From contig CM024753.1 in NCBI GenBank assembly GCA_014218235.1, positions 930,001 through 994,000 on the forward strand: a stretch of DNA of 64,000 nt, given 5' to 3'. Positions 1 to 12,836 of the stretch are shown one piece after another. A program made the translations under genes and the position numbers. The notes under the pieces are model-generated. The model did no database searches. It was not told the origin of the DNA and was given only the letters and a program-made list of their open reading frames with translations. The stretch comes from Colocasia esculenta (Eukaryota; Streptophyta; Magnoliopsida; Alismatales; Araceae). How positions within the stretch are numbered: the first letter of the stretch is position 1; each line of letters starts with the position of its first letter.

Positions 1-24
1 AATTTTATCACAAAACGTGTCTTG

Positions 25-26
<2 letters not shown>

Positions 27-64
<38 letters not shown>
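27..64. repeat. (AT)n microsatellite
   Basis: An uninterrupted AT dinucleotide run of about 38 bases. It is low-complexity DNA with no coding meaning. Confidence 0.95.
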
Positions 65-68
<4 letters not shown>

Positions 69-2057
69 TAATTAGTTGCCACATACCCCTTCATATATAT
101 GAAGATCAGCTAGTTTTGTCCTTTACTGGAAAAAGAGACTGTGTAGGGTATCTCAAAGATTGTATGATATCATCCCCTTTGACTTAAACTTGCCTCCATC
201 TTTAACTTCACTGACTTATATCTTTTTAATCTATCAAGATTCCAACTCAACATACTATTCAACTAGTCTATTGGCAATGCCCAGTACAGTCCCACTCACC
301 CGCCCGATTTGGCACCTAATTAGTCTACCAAATGGTAGATTAATTAGCTAAGGTTCTACTAATTCTTTTTTTTTCTACCTCACTTTAATTGTTGATTAGA
401 TGAATCTTGTGTTACTTTTTATTTTTTTAGTCAACTTCTTATTTTGACTCTTCTTATCTTCATTAATAAAAATAAAAAAATAATTTTAAAAATATATAAT
501 AAATAATATTTATAATTTAATAATAATTTTAAAAAAATTCAAAAAAAAAAAAAACTTAACCACCCTCTACCCCACCTCATGAGGTGGGGCAAAACTACAT
601 ATTAAAGAAGGGTAGGGGAGGTTGCCTCCGGTTAGGCAACCCCTTAAGTGGGGTTTGGGGTTACCCCCCTCTACCCCCAACCCTCAATCAAACCGGGTCC
701 GGCGGCCCGGCCCATTGCGCCCAGTCCAAAAGATCTTCTTCTTCTAGAAGATTCAAGGGGAGTATTACATCCTCACATGGGAACCTCAACAGAGGATGAG
801 CTCACTGAACTCGCTTCCACATGGCTTGCATTTAATCCTCTCTCTCCAACTGAGTTGTCTGTTCACCGGCAGCTCCAACCAAAAAGAAACAAGAACAGTG
901 AAGCACACATGCACCATCAAAGTACCCAAAAGGAAAACCAAAGATCAGGAGAGAGTCCTCATCCAAGGTGGGTAGATAGGAGAGAGAGAGAGAGGTTGAA
1001 TTTAAAAAGAAAAGGATTAAATATTATATGATCTAAGATGAATTATTTGTAATCAATAAGAGATGTAGAAATTTTATAAGATGGATTTGTAATCAATAAA
1101 AGATGTGTAAATATTGTTATCAAGTGAGATCACTCAAGCTACAAAAGTTTCGGCTCTTTTGAGTATATATTTTAAAATAAATTTTAAAAAAAATTTGAAA
1201 ATTTTAATAGGATCACAATACCTCACTGAGTTCTTTTTAGATCCACCAATGAATGTAATATCTGTATTAAATATAACTAAGGTGGACCCCAATTCATCTC
1301 ACCATGTTGTACATGTTAATTTGGAGTAGCTAGGTCTCAGGCCCGACAACAAATCCATCTTTTATATATTCTATCTTTTACAACGGGAACAGTGAAACTT
1401 TGTACTTGGTGTGGTTAAAATGATTTGGGATCGCATTTATAAGCCTTGTAGATCTGCCCCTGGTGTGGCCTCACCGGTCTTTCTTAACTCCACCATGCAT
1501 GCTGTTCAGAGGATGGGGACCGTACGTGTGGTGTATGCAGGTGGCCGACCTTGTCCGAGACAAGGATGTCCATGTGTTTGCCATAATTAACGTACCCAAT
1601 AATTAAGGGGGGTTAATTTGTGAAATAATAATTAAATAGTTCATGGGGGGATTTAATTAAAATCTCCAGCCTTTTTTTCATTTTTTATCCACAAATTAAG
1701 TCGTTGCTGATAATATATATATGGAAGGAAAGTAAAATGGCAACTCTATCTCATAATAGATGGTACTTAATTTTCTCTATTATTCTTGTGTCCTATTCAG
1801 ATGAAACGGTCTTTAATTTTGATGTAGTATTTAGTTTAGCAATTAGCAACATAATTACTAAGCTATATACGTACCCTTATACTTAATTAGTTTAGTTATA
1901 CTCTAGCTCGAAAATTTGTTTACATCTTGTGTACGTAGCTAAAATTTATGATCAATAAAGAAATTTTAATGTGATATTAATTTCAATGATATATATATAT
2001 ATTGTTAAAGGCATTGCAATTATGGGGTTATGTATATATAAGTGGGTGATCAAAAGC

Positions 2058-2060
<3 letters not shown>
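65..2060. other. AT-rich intergenic DNA, no gene recognised
   Basis: This stretch is mostly AT-rich, with poly-A/T runs (about 420-560). A short GC-richer segment at about 560-1000 contains the perfect palindrome CCCCACCTCATGAGGTGGGG at 570-589. The open frames here are short, overlap one another and resemble no family I know. I see no convincing exon, RNA gene or transposon terminus. Confidence 0.6.

Positions 2061-2089
<29 letters not shown>
2061..2089. repeat. (AT)n microsatellite
   Basis: AT dinucleotide run next to a short GC-richer segment. Low complexity only. Confidence 0.9.
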
Positions 2090-2091
<2 letters not shown>

Positions 2092-2786
2092 GTTGCCAAG
2101 GCAAGCATGGCACAAGAGACCAGAGAGGTGGAAGAGGAAGCCATGGGAACGCCATCACCCTCCCCCCTCCTTCCAAGCATCTTCTTAAAAGGGGCCATAT
2201 CAGCTCAGCTCCGCTAGCTCTGCCTGCAGTGGTTAATTTGGCGGTTGCGCTCCACCGTATCCTCTCCTCTGCACCAGAGAGAGCTACGCATTTACTGATC
2301 TTTGCGTACCACGTACGAGTGGGGGACCTTCTGCTGTTGCCGGAGAGGGCGACCGGCCGGTGACCCCCCCCCCCCCCCAAACTGCTCTCTCTCTCTCTCT
2401 CCTCCACAAGACGCCATGCCGCGTCCGTGTTAAAAGCTGCAGGCAGCTCATCGTCTTCTGTTGCAGTCACTGTGGATCTGCATGCGACAGAGGATGAGGA
2501 CTTTGGTTTGTGGGTTTTCGTTTCTACGTAGTGGGGAGATCTAGTACGTACTAAAGACGGATAGGAACAGCAGAAGAGGGAGCCCCAGGATCAGAATCTT
2601 GTGGTGGAGGGAGGGGAGACATGAGAAGCTGGAGATGGTCGTCAGTGATAGCCGGTGGAGGTGGACCTCGCTCCCACTTGAAGGGAGGGGACGAGCACCG
2701 CCTCGCTGTGCACTGTGCATGCAGTGTAATTACTCTTATCTCTGTCTGTGTGCGACTGTCTTCGTGTTCATGTCTCTGTGCATGCA

Positions 2787-2829
<43 letters not shown>

Positions 2830-2960
2830 CTCTTTGTACAGCACAGAGAAAGAAGGGGAGGTTGCATCGCGGAAAGAGAGGAAATTGGCTGTAAAAATTA
2901 ATGTGCTCACGTGTATACGCATGGGGAAACCACATATATATGTTTATGATAAACTTTTAT
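2090..2960. other. GC-richer segment with C15, (CT)n and (GA)n tracts; no gene recognised
   Basis: Base composition rises sharply against the flanks, and the segment holds a run of 15 C (2364-2378), (CT)n (about 2385-2402) and (GA)n (about 2790-2824). Open frames on both strands are short and their translations are dominated by the simple repeats. It could be a promoter or 5'-UTR remnant or a non-coding transcript, but nothing in it can be tied to a known protein. Confidence 0.45.
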
Positions 2961-3349
2961 AATTACAGGGAGAACAGCGCTGTTAATTACTCCGGTTGTT
3001 GAGAGTAGCTAGCTGTGTCTGTCGGACGCCATGCAAGGTTCAGTCAGCACTATTGAGTTCTTCTCAAGATCTTCTACGATTTTGGGTGTATTAAATTCGG
3101 ACAATTACATGGATGCAATAATTCCCTTAATTTGGATGTTGCATATTCTACATAGGCCTCATACTCTTTATATTATTGTGTACTTCCCTATGTTAAATAA
3201 TGTTCATTCATTCATGAGTACCCTCGAGTTTGAAAGCCGATAGACTTAATGCAATATTAGAATAAGGTTTATTGTAATTTTTCATTCATGTATTTCTTTC
3301 GTAAACATGCCAGTGCAAGGTGATTTGAAACTCTAATAGAAAATAAAAT

Positions 3350-3354
<5 letters not shown>
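2961..3354. other. Intergenic, nothing recognised
   Basis: AT-rich DNA. The small open frame at 3031-3243 has no recognisable domain, no supporting splice signals and no family resemblance. Confidence 0.5.

Positions 3355-3435
<81 letters not shown>
3355..3435. repeat. Compound (GA)n-(AT)n-(GA)n microsatellite
   Basis: A GA run (about 3355-3381), an AT run (about 3382-3413) and a second GA run (about 3414-3435) abut one another directly upstream of the foldback element. Confidence 0.9.
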
Positions 3436-3436
<1 letters not shown>

Positions 3437-3740
3437 AATGCTATGTTCCCAGCTGTGCCGGGAGCATAGCCTCGCTGGAAGGGCCGCGCCCCCTCACGTG
3501 CGCGCCGCGTGGAGGGGCGGGCCCCCCAGCATTAAATACTTCATTTTTTTCATTTTTGTGTACTATTTGTGTGCACAAATGATGTATTTGTGTGCACAAA
3601 TACATCATTTGTGTAAACAAATTGTAAAAAAAACAGCATTAAATGCTGGAGGGGCCCGCCCCCTCCACGCGGCGTGCGCGTGGAGGGGCGCGGCCCTTCC
3701 AACGAGGCTGGGCTCCCGGCATTGCCGGGAGCCTAGCATT
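3437..3740. mobile_element. Foldback / long-TIR MITE-like element
   Basis: The two arms are imperfect inverted copies of each other. The left arm starts AATGCTATGTTCCCAGC and the right arm, read on the minus strand, starts AATGCTAGGCTCCCGGC. The match continues through the GC-rich blocks (GGAAGGGCCGCGCCCC, CCGCGTGGAGGGG, the CAGCATTTAA region) for roughly 100-110 bases per arm. The loop of about 90 bases is AT-rich and contains its own small palindrome around TTTGTGTGCACAAAT. No coding capacity is present. A target duplication is not evident, so the superfamily is unassigned. The GC-rich arms contrast strongly with the AT-rich surroundings. Confidence 0.7.
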
Positions 3741-4955
3741 ACTCATATATATAAGTAGTGTTATAGTACAATAATGTGACCCCACTGTATTATAGCATCC
3801 ATCCATGAAATTTCAAAAAAGCAACAAAGCCAAACAAATGTCTCACTAATTCACCTCTCACGTGACGATTCGGTACGGCGGCACCACACCGAAGGTGACC
3901 GCCTTACTCTAGCATTTTATGTATGTATGTATGTATGTATGTATGTACGTACGTACGTACGTAGCACTATAATCTTTTGTTAACTGAACTCCGAAAATAA
4001 AGATCCGGCTCCGATGGACTTGTGTCGTTGCCCGCTTTGTTTGGATCCGACTATTTAAAATCCAGGTCCCCATTGACCCCAAATTTCACACTTTTGCATC
4101 CATAGACGATAAAGGAATAATATAAATAATTAATATTAATATTCTCCCCAACATTTCCGTAGTATTATATATACATATATATAAAGTTCTTCCGGCCACT
4201 TGTAAATTAAACAATCATGTATTTTCTTATATTTTTATTCGGCAGGAAATATTTGGGTTTTAGTTGCAAAATTCATATATATATGCGTATGGGTAATGCA
4301 AGTATTTAGCGAAATATGGCTCAAATGCATGGACTTCACTTCACCAGGTTGGCCAATATAACTTGATAGCAACAACCAGTCACATAGTCTTCCTTGGATC
4401 TTTATGGCTCAAAATGTTTGTATAAGAGCTAAAAAAAAAGACATCCTTGGTGAACTTTAATGGTTTAGAAGTCATTTTCAGCTTTTTCAATGTGAAAATT
4501 ATATGTTAAGAACAATTGGGTCAAAAGTATATAAACACTTTGTATTGAAAGGTATTGCAAAATAAGGCCTCAGAAACACTTTAGAAATGCTGGCCTGGTC
4601 TGTCTAATTTCTTCCTTCCTTCTCTACCCACTTGAATTGGGTCAGTTTCCTTTGAGCTTTAAATTAATAGTCGCATGTAAGCTTGTAGAAAAAGCTCATA
4701 AGATTAGGATTTTCTCTTCATTGACGAAGGAGAAATGGTATTATATAAATCCCACATCATTCCACCAATGTTCCACCGCTGTTCATTACAAACTGCTCAG
4801 AAAGCTATAGAAGGAATGTTAACAAGAGAAGTAGTAGTCTAGAATGGTCTTGGGCCGGCCTACTAAAGAGCCTTACCACGGATCTCCCATTTATTAGAAG
4901 GATATTATAATACATTTAGATGATAACTTATCTATGGATAAGATATCTCTCAGTT
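3741..4955. other. AT-rich intergenic DNA with an (ATGT)n/(ACGT)n tract
   Basis: It contains a short hairpin just after the foldback element (about 3763-3803) and a tetranucleotide tract at about 3920-3961 that changes from TATG repeats to TACG repeats. The remainder shows no ORF or element end that I can support. Confidence 0.55.
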
Positions 4956-4959
4956 TATA

Positions 4960-5152
4960 AGGTTTTTGGTTTGGTAGATAAAATTATCAGGGTTAATAAC
5001 TTTATCATATCTAGAGGGTGAGATAGAGTTATGGATTTATTAACATTTAATGGTGATAAAGTTTTGATAAGTTATCCGAATTATCAAAACAATTTTCGAT
5101 ATATCAAGACTAATAAACCCATTTTATTGCGGATTATCCGGTTACCAAAGAC
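4960..5152. mobile_element. Possible short MITE
   Basis: The ends look like inverted copies: the left reads GTTTTTGGTTTGGTAGATAA, and the right, on the minus strand, begins GTCTTTGGTAACCGGATAAT. The interior is AT-rich and full of TTATC/GATAA words. No clear target duplication was found, so this call rests only on the weak inverted repeat. Confidence 0.3.
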
Positions 5153-7260
5153 TCCTAATAGTCTCATTCTTCGGACACGAATTGTCTCCATTTGATATGC
5201 ATTTAAGTGTGCAAGACGTAGTAAAAGATGAGGTGGCAAATACACAGTCGTATGATTAGTTTATATGAAAATGACAAGACATTGGACAAGTCATTATGTG
5301 GCTTGTTCTATAGGGAGGTGGCTTCATTTCATATCTTTTCACTTCTATATAAATCAATCGCATAGAAACATATTTATCTCTCATTATTTACTACGCATAT
5401 AATGCGCATCAAATATTACTCAACTCCATCTACTTAGTCATCTTTAGTATATTTTTCTATCTACAAGATGAATCAAGAACCATGCATGTGTCTCGACTCC
5501 CACATCCAACTTTCATTAAATTACATATATATAACATATGTATATGACCTCCTATTGTTGAAATTTAGGGAGTTAATATCTGCTCGGTGTGCTCTTACAA
5601 TATTTGCAAGATAACATAGAATGGATTTGTCCCCCCCCCCCCAATTTATTTGTACATTTTTTCCTTTTAATATATCAATGGTACTATCTATTTTTCAAAA
5701 AAATATATATGGAATGGATTTGTTCACCAAACATAGACGAAGGATTCCTTATGGATGCTTGAGTTCAAGGTGAGAACCGTAAAAAACATAAATGCAGTGT
5801 AAGATCGTTCTTATAAAGACGTCAAAAAAAATCATAAATCAAATTATCTACATCATTCGATCCATAATGATACCTACATATTCAGATATGCATATAGATT
5901 TAGATATTTTAAAATATCTATTTGATATTCGGGTCGAATGTACTAAATTCATATCCAATGCAAACTTATTTTTAATAAATAATAAGCTAATAACCCACTT
6001 TCTCCGAATCCCCATATCTCACCCTCCCTTGTAAGTTTTAATATACAATTTTTGAAGAAAATAACATAAAATTTGGACTCATCAAATATTACACAACATA
6101 CTATTGAATTTGACATTCTTGAATGTCACATCATGCATGGTTGGATATCAATGAACACTAAAATACAAAGTTGACAACTTACCCATTGAAGCAATATTAG
6201 TCTAACTAAAATACAAAGTTGACAACTTACCCATTGAAGCAATATTAGTCTAAGTACAACTTTGTGACTTAATTGATTTTGTACAAAATCAAAACAAAAA
6301 AAAATAGATATCTTACTTAAATTCACGTTTAGAATTGAAAAGCTCTCATAGTAATTTAGTTTTCAATTTTATTGTAATTCATCCATTTTTAGATGAAAAT
6401 AGATACATGCATGTATATTCGTACTCGTGACAGATATATCTATATCCATTCCCTCAAAAATAATAAGATAAGACAAGTTTGATAACTAGATAAATTATCC
6501 ATAAGGTAAATATCTGCTGATAAAATAACTTTTGATAATTATCTCTTATTTTCATACAACATTTGAAGATATGATAATTTTATATCACATCGATCATTTT
6601 ATATCATATCAAAGTCATTATTGAGATCACTTGATGTCACATCAAAATCATTAATGAGATTTATCTCCACTTTGAGATATTTTGAGCCTTAAAAGTCCAG
6701 ATAATTTTAACAACTTAAAAATAAGAGTTAAACTTATCAAAACTTATCACCAATAAATACTAGTAAATGTCTGATAAACTATCTAATTAATCAAAGCGAC
6801 GGAACAATTATTAGAACTGATAAACTCATTTTATCATAAATTATAAGGACTTATTTGATTATCAAATTTACCCTATATCTGGATAAAAATACTATCTAAG
6901 TATAACATTTATAAAAAAATTTGCCTGAACCCGATGTATTTACAGTCCTTAATCGTCCTACCACTTCTAGAGGTAGAAAGATCATTAGGATGTGTCTTGA
7001 CCATAATGTTTGGCATCCACATCAAGCAATTGACTTCTAACACCAAGGATTGGTGGTGCACAACAGTACTAGCTGATGGAGATGCACTCCTCTTTATTTT
7101 ATTCTGGATTTAAAAAGAAAAACTGGGTAATTGAAAAAAAATATTCCAATTTGCATGAAGTTGTTCCCCCTCACCCCTTCAAGATTTTATGCAAATGAAA
7201 CACAAGAGTTCATCATTTTTTGAAACGATAGTCCAAAAATCGATCTACCTGGTGATAACA
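5153..7260. other. AT-rich intergenic DNA, with a GATAA/TTATC-rich block
   Basis: There is no recognisable gene. The block at about 6470-6890 is rich in GATAA and TTATC words and resembles the interior of the candidate MITE at 4960-5152, so it may be a diverged relative. A ten-C run lies at about 5633-5642. Confidence 0.5.
6157..6252. repeat. 48-bp tandem duplication (two copies)
   Basis: A 48-base unit starting ACTAAAATACAAAGTTGAC is repeated once head to tail, with near identity between copies. 48 is a multiple of three, so the minus-strand frame across it stays open and repeats a 16-residue peptide. That is a by-product and not evidence for a gene. Confidence 0.9.
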
Positions 7261-10200
7261 GTTGAAGGAATGTGTTCCCCATTGCTGCATCTCTTTTTCT
7301 ATCTACTTTAAATCATCTACCTTTCCACACACCAGCTCTAAGATATGAATTGTTGCAGACCCACATCCCAAATTATGACAGACATGTCCTATGCATAAAC
7401 AATGTTTATGATTCATACACCAGATGCCAGAAATGGGTTCATTCTTTCCATCCATCAACAAGCTCAATTTTGCATATCAGAGTTTGGATCAAAGGCTTCC
7501 ACTGGAGTATGCATTAAGCATTATTCTACTGGACCACACTCTGTCATCATTAACTCATCATTGCAAAATGAGTTCTATAAAACATGAAACTTTGGAACGC
7601 TGCGAAGAAATGTCTAATATCTCGTACGAAAGAAACAAGAATGCAACTTCTAGCATTTTCCGGTTTGGATCCTTCTTTTTTTCCTCCAAGTTCCAGTTTC
7701 CCTGGGGAAGTATGGATGCCCTTGTTCTTTTAAGTAACAGACGGTTCTAACCATGTTGTTCTAGTGCCAAAACATATCACCACCTCTTGGCCATATGAGC
7801 TGTATGTTGCAGTCTATGATCTATCTCTGCTCAGAAAAATTACCAAGGCAACTAGGCAAGGCACATGAATAGCATCATGTCAAAGAAAGGATTGCGCCTT
7901 TCTCTGGTGTTCATCTCCAAAAATGGATAACATAACCAATATGTACTCCACATGTCAGAACAGACTGAATGCAGATAGAACATTTCATCAATGAAGAAAA
8001 CCTACTCCAGCCTCTACATATCCAGATACACCCTCAGCCGAACAGCGAATAATTGACAAGATTAGATCTCCCTGATTGCTGATAATTCTTCAAAAGCATT
8101 TACTCAATTGTCCATCAAAAGATGATAGAAATAGAATGGTGAACTTATGGGAAAAACAAATAGTGCTCTGCCACTCATTTCCAGGCACATTCCAAGCGGT
8201 AGAAACAATGAAACAAATAGGGGAACTTTTACCGGAAGAATCATGATAAAGCCTACAGCACCAATGGAATGTTTGTTCAATCTGGAACCACATTACTACA
8301 GGCCTCATCTTCTTTTCTAGGAAGGTGGAAGATGTCTCAATTTATAGCTAACAGGCTCTAACATGACCACTCTGACCTGAACAACTCATAAGCAGCATTC
8401 AATAGCCAGTATATTTGGTATTTGGGTATTCACCATGTATTCATACACATCTATATACATAGCAAGTCTGGCATTTCTAATAACATCCATCGTCCGAGTA
8501 TTTCTAGCTTTGTTCACCGGATCTACTCAGAGTGTCTAAGACATGCAGACACAGTGCACAACTATGAGCATAAACCAAGGTTGGTCATGCCGTGGGACCC
8601 GGCCGTGCAAGACTCCCGTAGGCACAATCCGGATTGAATAAAAAATAATTAAAGAATAAAAGCAAGGGGATCGGACCGGTTGTGCCAAGCTCGCGGCGGC
8701 ACGATGAACCATGACATAAACATTCGTAGTGCGCTTAATAAGTGTATTGTATGCATTATTAACGTGGAGCTTGAGCATGAATTTTATGGCTTCACAATTT
8801 GTCATAGGATAAAATGGAATCTCAATACAGTTGTGATGTGAAAATGAACATAAAAAAAACAAGTTAGTGTTTTGATACTTTAAAAGAACATGGACAACAG
8901 ACTTCGTGCTTATAATATAAAATACGTGACCATCAATGACAAGCTTTTGTTCCTATATTACGTAGTTTCTAACTACATGTATAAACTGGGTTATTGGCTG
9001 ATCCACCGATCTAAACCCAATGTCCAGCTACCCCAGGCCAAGTCAAGTTGGATGATTTCTAAAGGTTTAAAATTGTAAAAGTTGGTGTTCAGGGTTTTTA
9101 TGACATTTTCAACCTACTTTACCATTTCAGTATCGGCATCCTTTCTGCAGATCGAAAATGCAAGCAGGACGAAGCAGAATGGAGGGGGAGAGAGAGGAGA
9201 GGGAGGAGAGGGAGGAGGCAGTGGCAGCAGCAGCAGCGGCAGCCAGTGGTGCCATCTACAACGGCGGCCGTCGCAGTACAAAGCGGAACATCAATAGATG
9301 GTGGCGTGGTGGCAGCAACGACAACAGCGGGTAGCTATCTCATCATCTTCTGCTGCTGCTGCTGCTGCTGCCGTGCCTGCTTCTTCTTCCATGCTCCTTC
9401 TCTTCAATGTGCTCCTTCTCCATTTTTTTATCCCACCATTTATGTGGTTGAGTGGGAAATTAGGAAATGGAACCTGACCTAATAGGCTGAGATCAGACCA
9501 GAATAGCTGATCCTGCACTCCAGGCTGATGCAGCCTAATCCCAAGCCAATCTGGCCAATCCATAATGAAAGCTGAGGATCAGGGTGTATGGAAGAATGGA
9601 ACTTTCCTGCAATGACAGATCATTTGAAGGCTATGGAATACCATAGGTATTATCCATGAACAGGAGGCGTGTTATCCATGAACAGGTGGTTGAAAAAATG
9701 GGTATATCCAGTTTGTTCATTTTGTTCGTTCAATTAAGAGTTGGTAAGTCTTTCACCTTCTCCAAGAAAATAAAAAAATACAAAACCTAAAAGGGGGTCT
9801 GGGATCAGGTGCAAACAACCAAAACATCCAATGAAATTGGGTGCTTTTATTAGCTATTCTAGAAAACACATGAGTGTGAATATTGACTATCTCAAAGTTT
9901 CCACATTCAGCAATCCAACTACAGAAGAAAAAGGTTATACATTATTCACACATACAGTAGTTCAGTGCACATGAGAAGACATAAAAGTTGCCATTCAAGT
10001 CTTAAGTTTCAGCCCAACTCCATTGTTTTTTGAATAATAGGAGAATGAAGCTCAAAGCAGAAGTTTTGTCTAATCATGTTCCCAATCAACTGTGTAGGCT
10101 GAAAATATGAAACTCAAGAATACACAAATGGAAGACTTTGCAAGACATGGTTGCTTAATAAATTTACTCCCAGATTTTCCATGTTCAAATTCACATCAAG

Positions 10201-11300
10201 GATGTTTAATCCACATCCCACAAAGGGGTTGTGATAACCAAAACATCCAGGGAGTTTGCCATGCCTCAGTCTAGTGAAGGATGAGAGAGGATCTTATAAG
10301 ATCTTCCTCATGCAGCTAAACTCCATTGACAGGCCTCCATCAAGAAGAACCCAGAGTTCTTTTGGAACAGTGTGTGAGTTTCCAACCAGATTCAAGAGTC
10401 AAAATAATATATGGAGGAGGTTCACATTTCACTGATCACTAACTAAGATGGACTTTTGACGTCAAGTACCATACTTGTCCTTATGAATCAGGCTATCTTG
10501 GTTTGAACTTTTGTTAAAATAGACAAAATCCTTCACAATCAAACAGCCTTGTCATTTTGAACACATCCACCGTATGGCAGCTATGGGTTATTGCAAAGCA
10601 TTTGACAGTCTTTTATGTATGTATGTTAGAGCACACAGGGTTTTCTCTCTGTCTGCTTCTAACCATCATCCTTAGTAGGCATTTAATCCCACAGGAAAAT
10701 CTCACCACTCCTAATTATCGTAGCAAGTGGCCATAAGGCACAAAAATGTAGAAGATGAATGATTATGATACTAATAACAATGAAAAGATTTATGAATCTT
10801 TCACAAGATCAATTGATAAACAATCAACATTCTCAAACTGAATAAAATCAATCAATACAAGACAAATTACATGATCATCCATACAAACAGAAACCTAGAA
10901 TCTTACACAGTTTTTCTCCCTCATTTTTAACTTTCCTTTTCAACAGACATAATTACAGGTCTGATCCTATAAAAAAGACAACCAAAGAATTGTGACTGTC
11001 CTACCTTACTTCTTGTGACTGCAGCATGCCTTCTTCACCCCCCAGGTATTCATTTCTTCCAAGGTCCACTTTCCAACTCTTCATTGAAAGAAAAAGATAA
11101 CATCTAACCTTCCCAATTACCAGCAACAATGAATTTCTCATTTACATTGCCTGTCTTCTTTCAGCAGCTCGTTGGGTCAGATTGGGCTGTTGTTACAATC
11201 CCTTCAATTTTACAGGATGGACAGTGATGAGTTAAAAGATTGAAAGAGGATACAGAAAGAATGGTGCCACCCTTGTTACACCTACCACCTATCAGCAGCA
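7261..11300. other. Mixed-composition intergenic DNA downstream of the VQ gene; no gene recognised
   Basis: This stretch is less AT-biased and less repetitive than its neighbours, and it lies 3' of the minus-strand VQ gene. It therefore probably includes that gene's 3' UTR (nearest 11300) and other unique sequence. Open frames are short and show no domain. Trinucleotide tracts occur at about 9180-9240 (GGA, then CAG) and about 9346-9371 (CTG). I found no transposon termini. Confidence 0.45.
9346..9371. repeat. (CTG)n trinucleotide repeat
   Basis: Eight or so CTG/CTT units in a row. Open in several frames, but no supporting gene model is visible. Confidence 0.85.
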
Positions 11301-11304
11301 AGTG

Positions 11305-12413
11305 CTACAGATCCCTCCACCTAGGGCTCATGATCGGAAGAAACCCAGATGGTGATGGGGGGAACATGTGCGGCGAGGGAGAAGGCTGTGGCCCTGGGCC
11401 CAATATCCCTGACTGTCCCGCCATGGGTGAGAATGCGAAGTTGGGCGACAATGGCGGGTACTGAAACTTCGGTGAGAGCAGGGGAAATGGAGACCGCGGT
11501 GACAAGAGGTTAAGGAATGCGCTTGGAGATGGCAGAACGAATTGCGAGGTCGGGGAGGGCAGTAGCCCCGCAGAAGGACCAAAGGGAGGGGAAGCCAGAC
11601 CCCTTGGGGATGGAATTGGGTGTGCAACATGTGGATTGGGCAGCAAGCCGGTGGCAGTCGCCTGCAGCTGATCCTGCTGGGTCGGAGGCAGCGGCTGATA
11701 AGCCGCCAGAACAGGAGGCATCTGCTGCATCTGACCAGGTGGTGGACGGAGTGCCTGCGGAAGCGATTGCGCGGACATCCGCTGGGCTGCTGCCGGATGG
11801 GAGCCATCGTGGTTTACTATGGAGCTCTCCAAGTACCTCATGTAGGCCGAGATAGGGGACTCCAGGGTGTTCCCCCACAGGGCGTTACCCGGCGGCGGGG
11901 TCGGCGGGAGCAGCGGCGAGAAGGGGATGGCGGGCGACTGGATCGGCGCCGTAGCGGGGGGCGGGTGCCCCGGCAGGTGGTAGAAGCCGGGGTTCGGGAT
12001 TGGGTTGGCGACGTGGGGCTGCGGGTGGGGGATGGGGGGCGGGCGATCGGGGTGAGAGGGGGCGGGCGGATCTTCTGAAGGCGCATGCTTGTGAGCTTCT
12101 GAGGGTTGTGTATGGCGGGTCGGGGTGGAGGTGGGGTATTCGAGGACGGGGAGGGGTCCCTGGTGGGCGTGCCGGTGAGCTGCTGCACCACGCTGCGGAA
12201 GTCGTTCTTATTGATATTGTAGACCTGCGGCTGCGGCTGGGGCGGCTGCTGATTGCCGCCGCCGCCACTCCCCTGCCGCTGGCCCTGCAGCTGCTGCTGC
12301 TGCTGCTGCCTCGGATTGCTGAAGGTGGGCTGGTGGAGGGGGCTCTTGCGGATGCTCTTGCTGATCTTATTGATGCCAAGATGGTCGGTTGCCCTATTCC
12401 TGTTGTTATCCAT
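11305..12413 (-). CDS. IKU1-like: VQ-motif protein, HAIKU1 (IKU1/VQ14)-like, with one frame break
   Basis: An intronless gene. The N-terminal frame starts at the ATG at 12411-12413 and carries the plant IKU1 signature HLGINKISKSIRKSPLHQP (residues 11-29), then a Q-rich tract and the VQ motif FRSVVQQLTG (residues 72-81, V76-Q77). The C-terminal frame, also minus strand, carries the IKU1-type blocks ESPISAYMRYLESS, LLSPRSP, PLLSPKFQYPP and SPSGFLPIMSPRWRD and stops at 11305. The two frames differ by one base. The switch lies between about 12005 and 12050, next to a run of six G (12034-12039). Allowing for one missing base, the length would be about 369 residues, near the roughly 400 of Arabidopsis IKU1. 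VQ proteins are nuclear cofactors that bind WRKY factors through the VQ motif. IKU1 acts with MINI3 and IKU2 in endosperm and seed-size control in Arabidopsis. Identity is clear; whether the break is real or an assembly error is not. Confidence 0.85.
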
Positions 12414-12779
12414 CTCCTCTGCTGCTGCCTCTACTTCACCTTCTTCTCCTTCTTCTTCTTCCTATGCGATGATTCGATCTGAGCAAGCGGGAGCTTGTGG
12501 GTCGTGCGGGATCGGCGACCCTCCGAGCCAGAACATCTCAAGATGGAACCTTTCGGAACCCTAACCCTAAATAGTGATCGCGAAGGCCCTCCCCTTCTTC
12601 TCTTCCCACCTGGGTTCCGGCCCAAACCTCACGACGCGGCGGTAAGGAGCCTGGAAAGTTGCGAAGGGGAAGGAAGAAAGTGGTGGTGGAGAAAGTGGCG
12701 GTGGCTGTTCCTGGTTTGACCTCCCAGAGCAGTAATAAGTGGGCAGAATCTAACCTTAAATATTCCACTGCGAGGAAGG

Positions 12780-12798
12780 AAAACAAAAATCGACACAA

Positions 12799-12836
<38 letters not shown>

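Noticed and set aside
2551..2922. Possible gene on either strand in the GC-richer block
   Set aside because: Both frames are shaped by the (GA)n tract, overlap each other and show no domain or splice signals.
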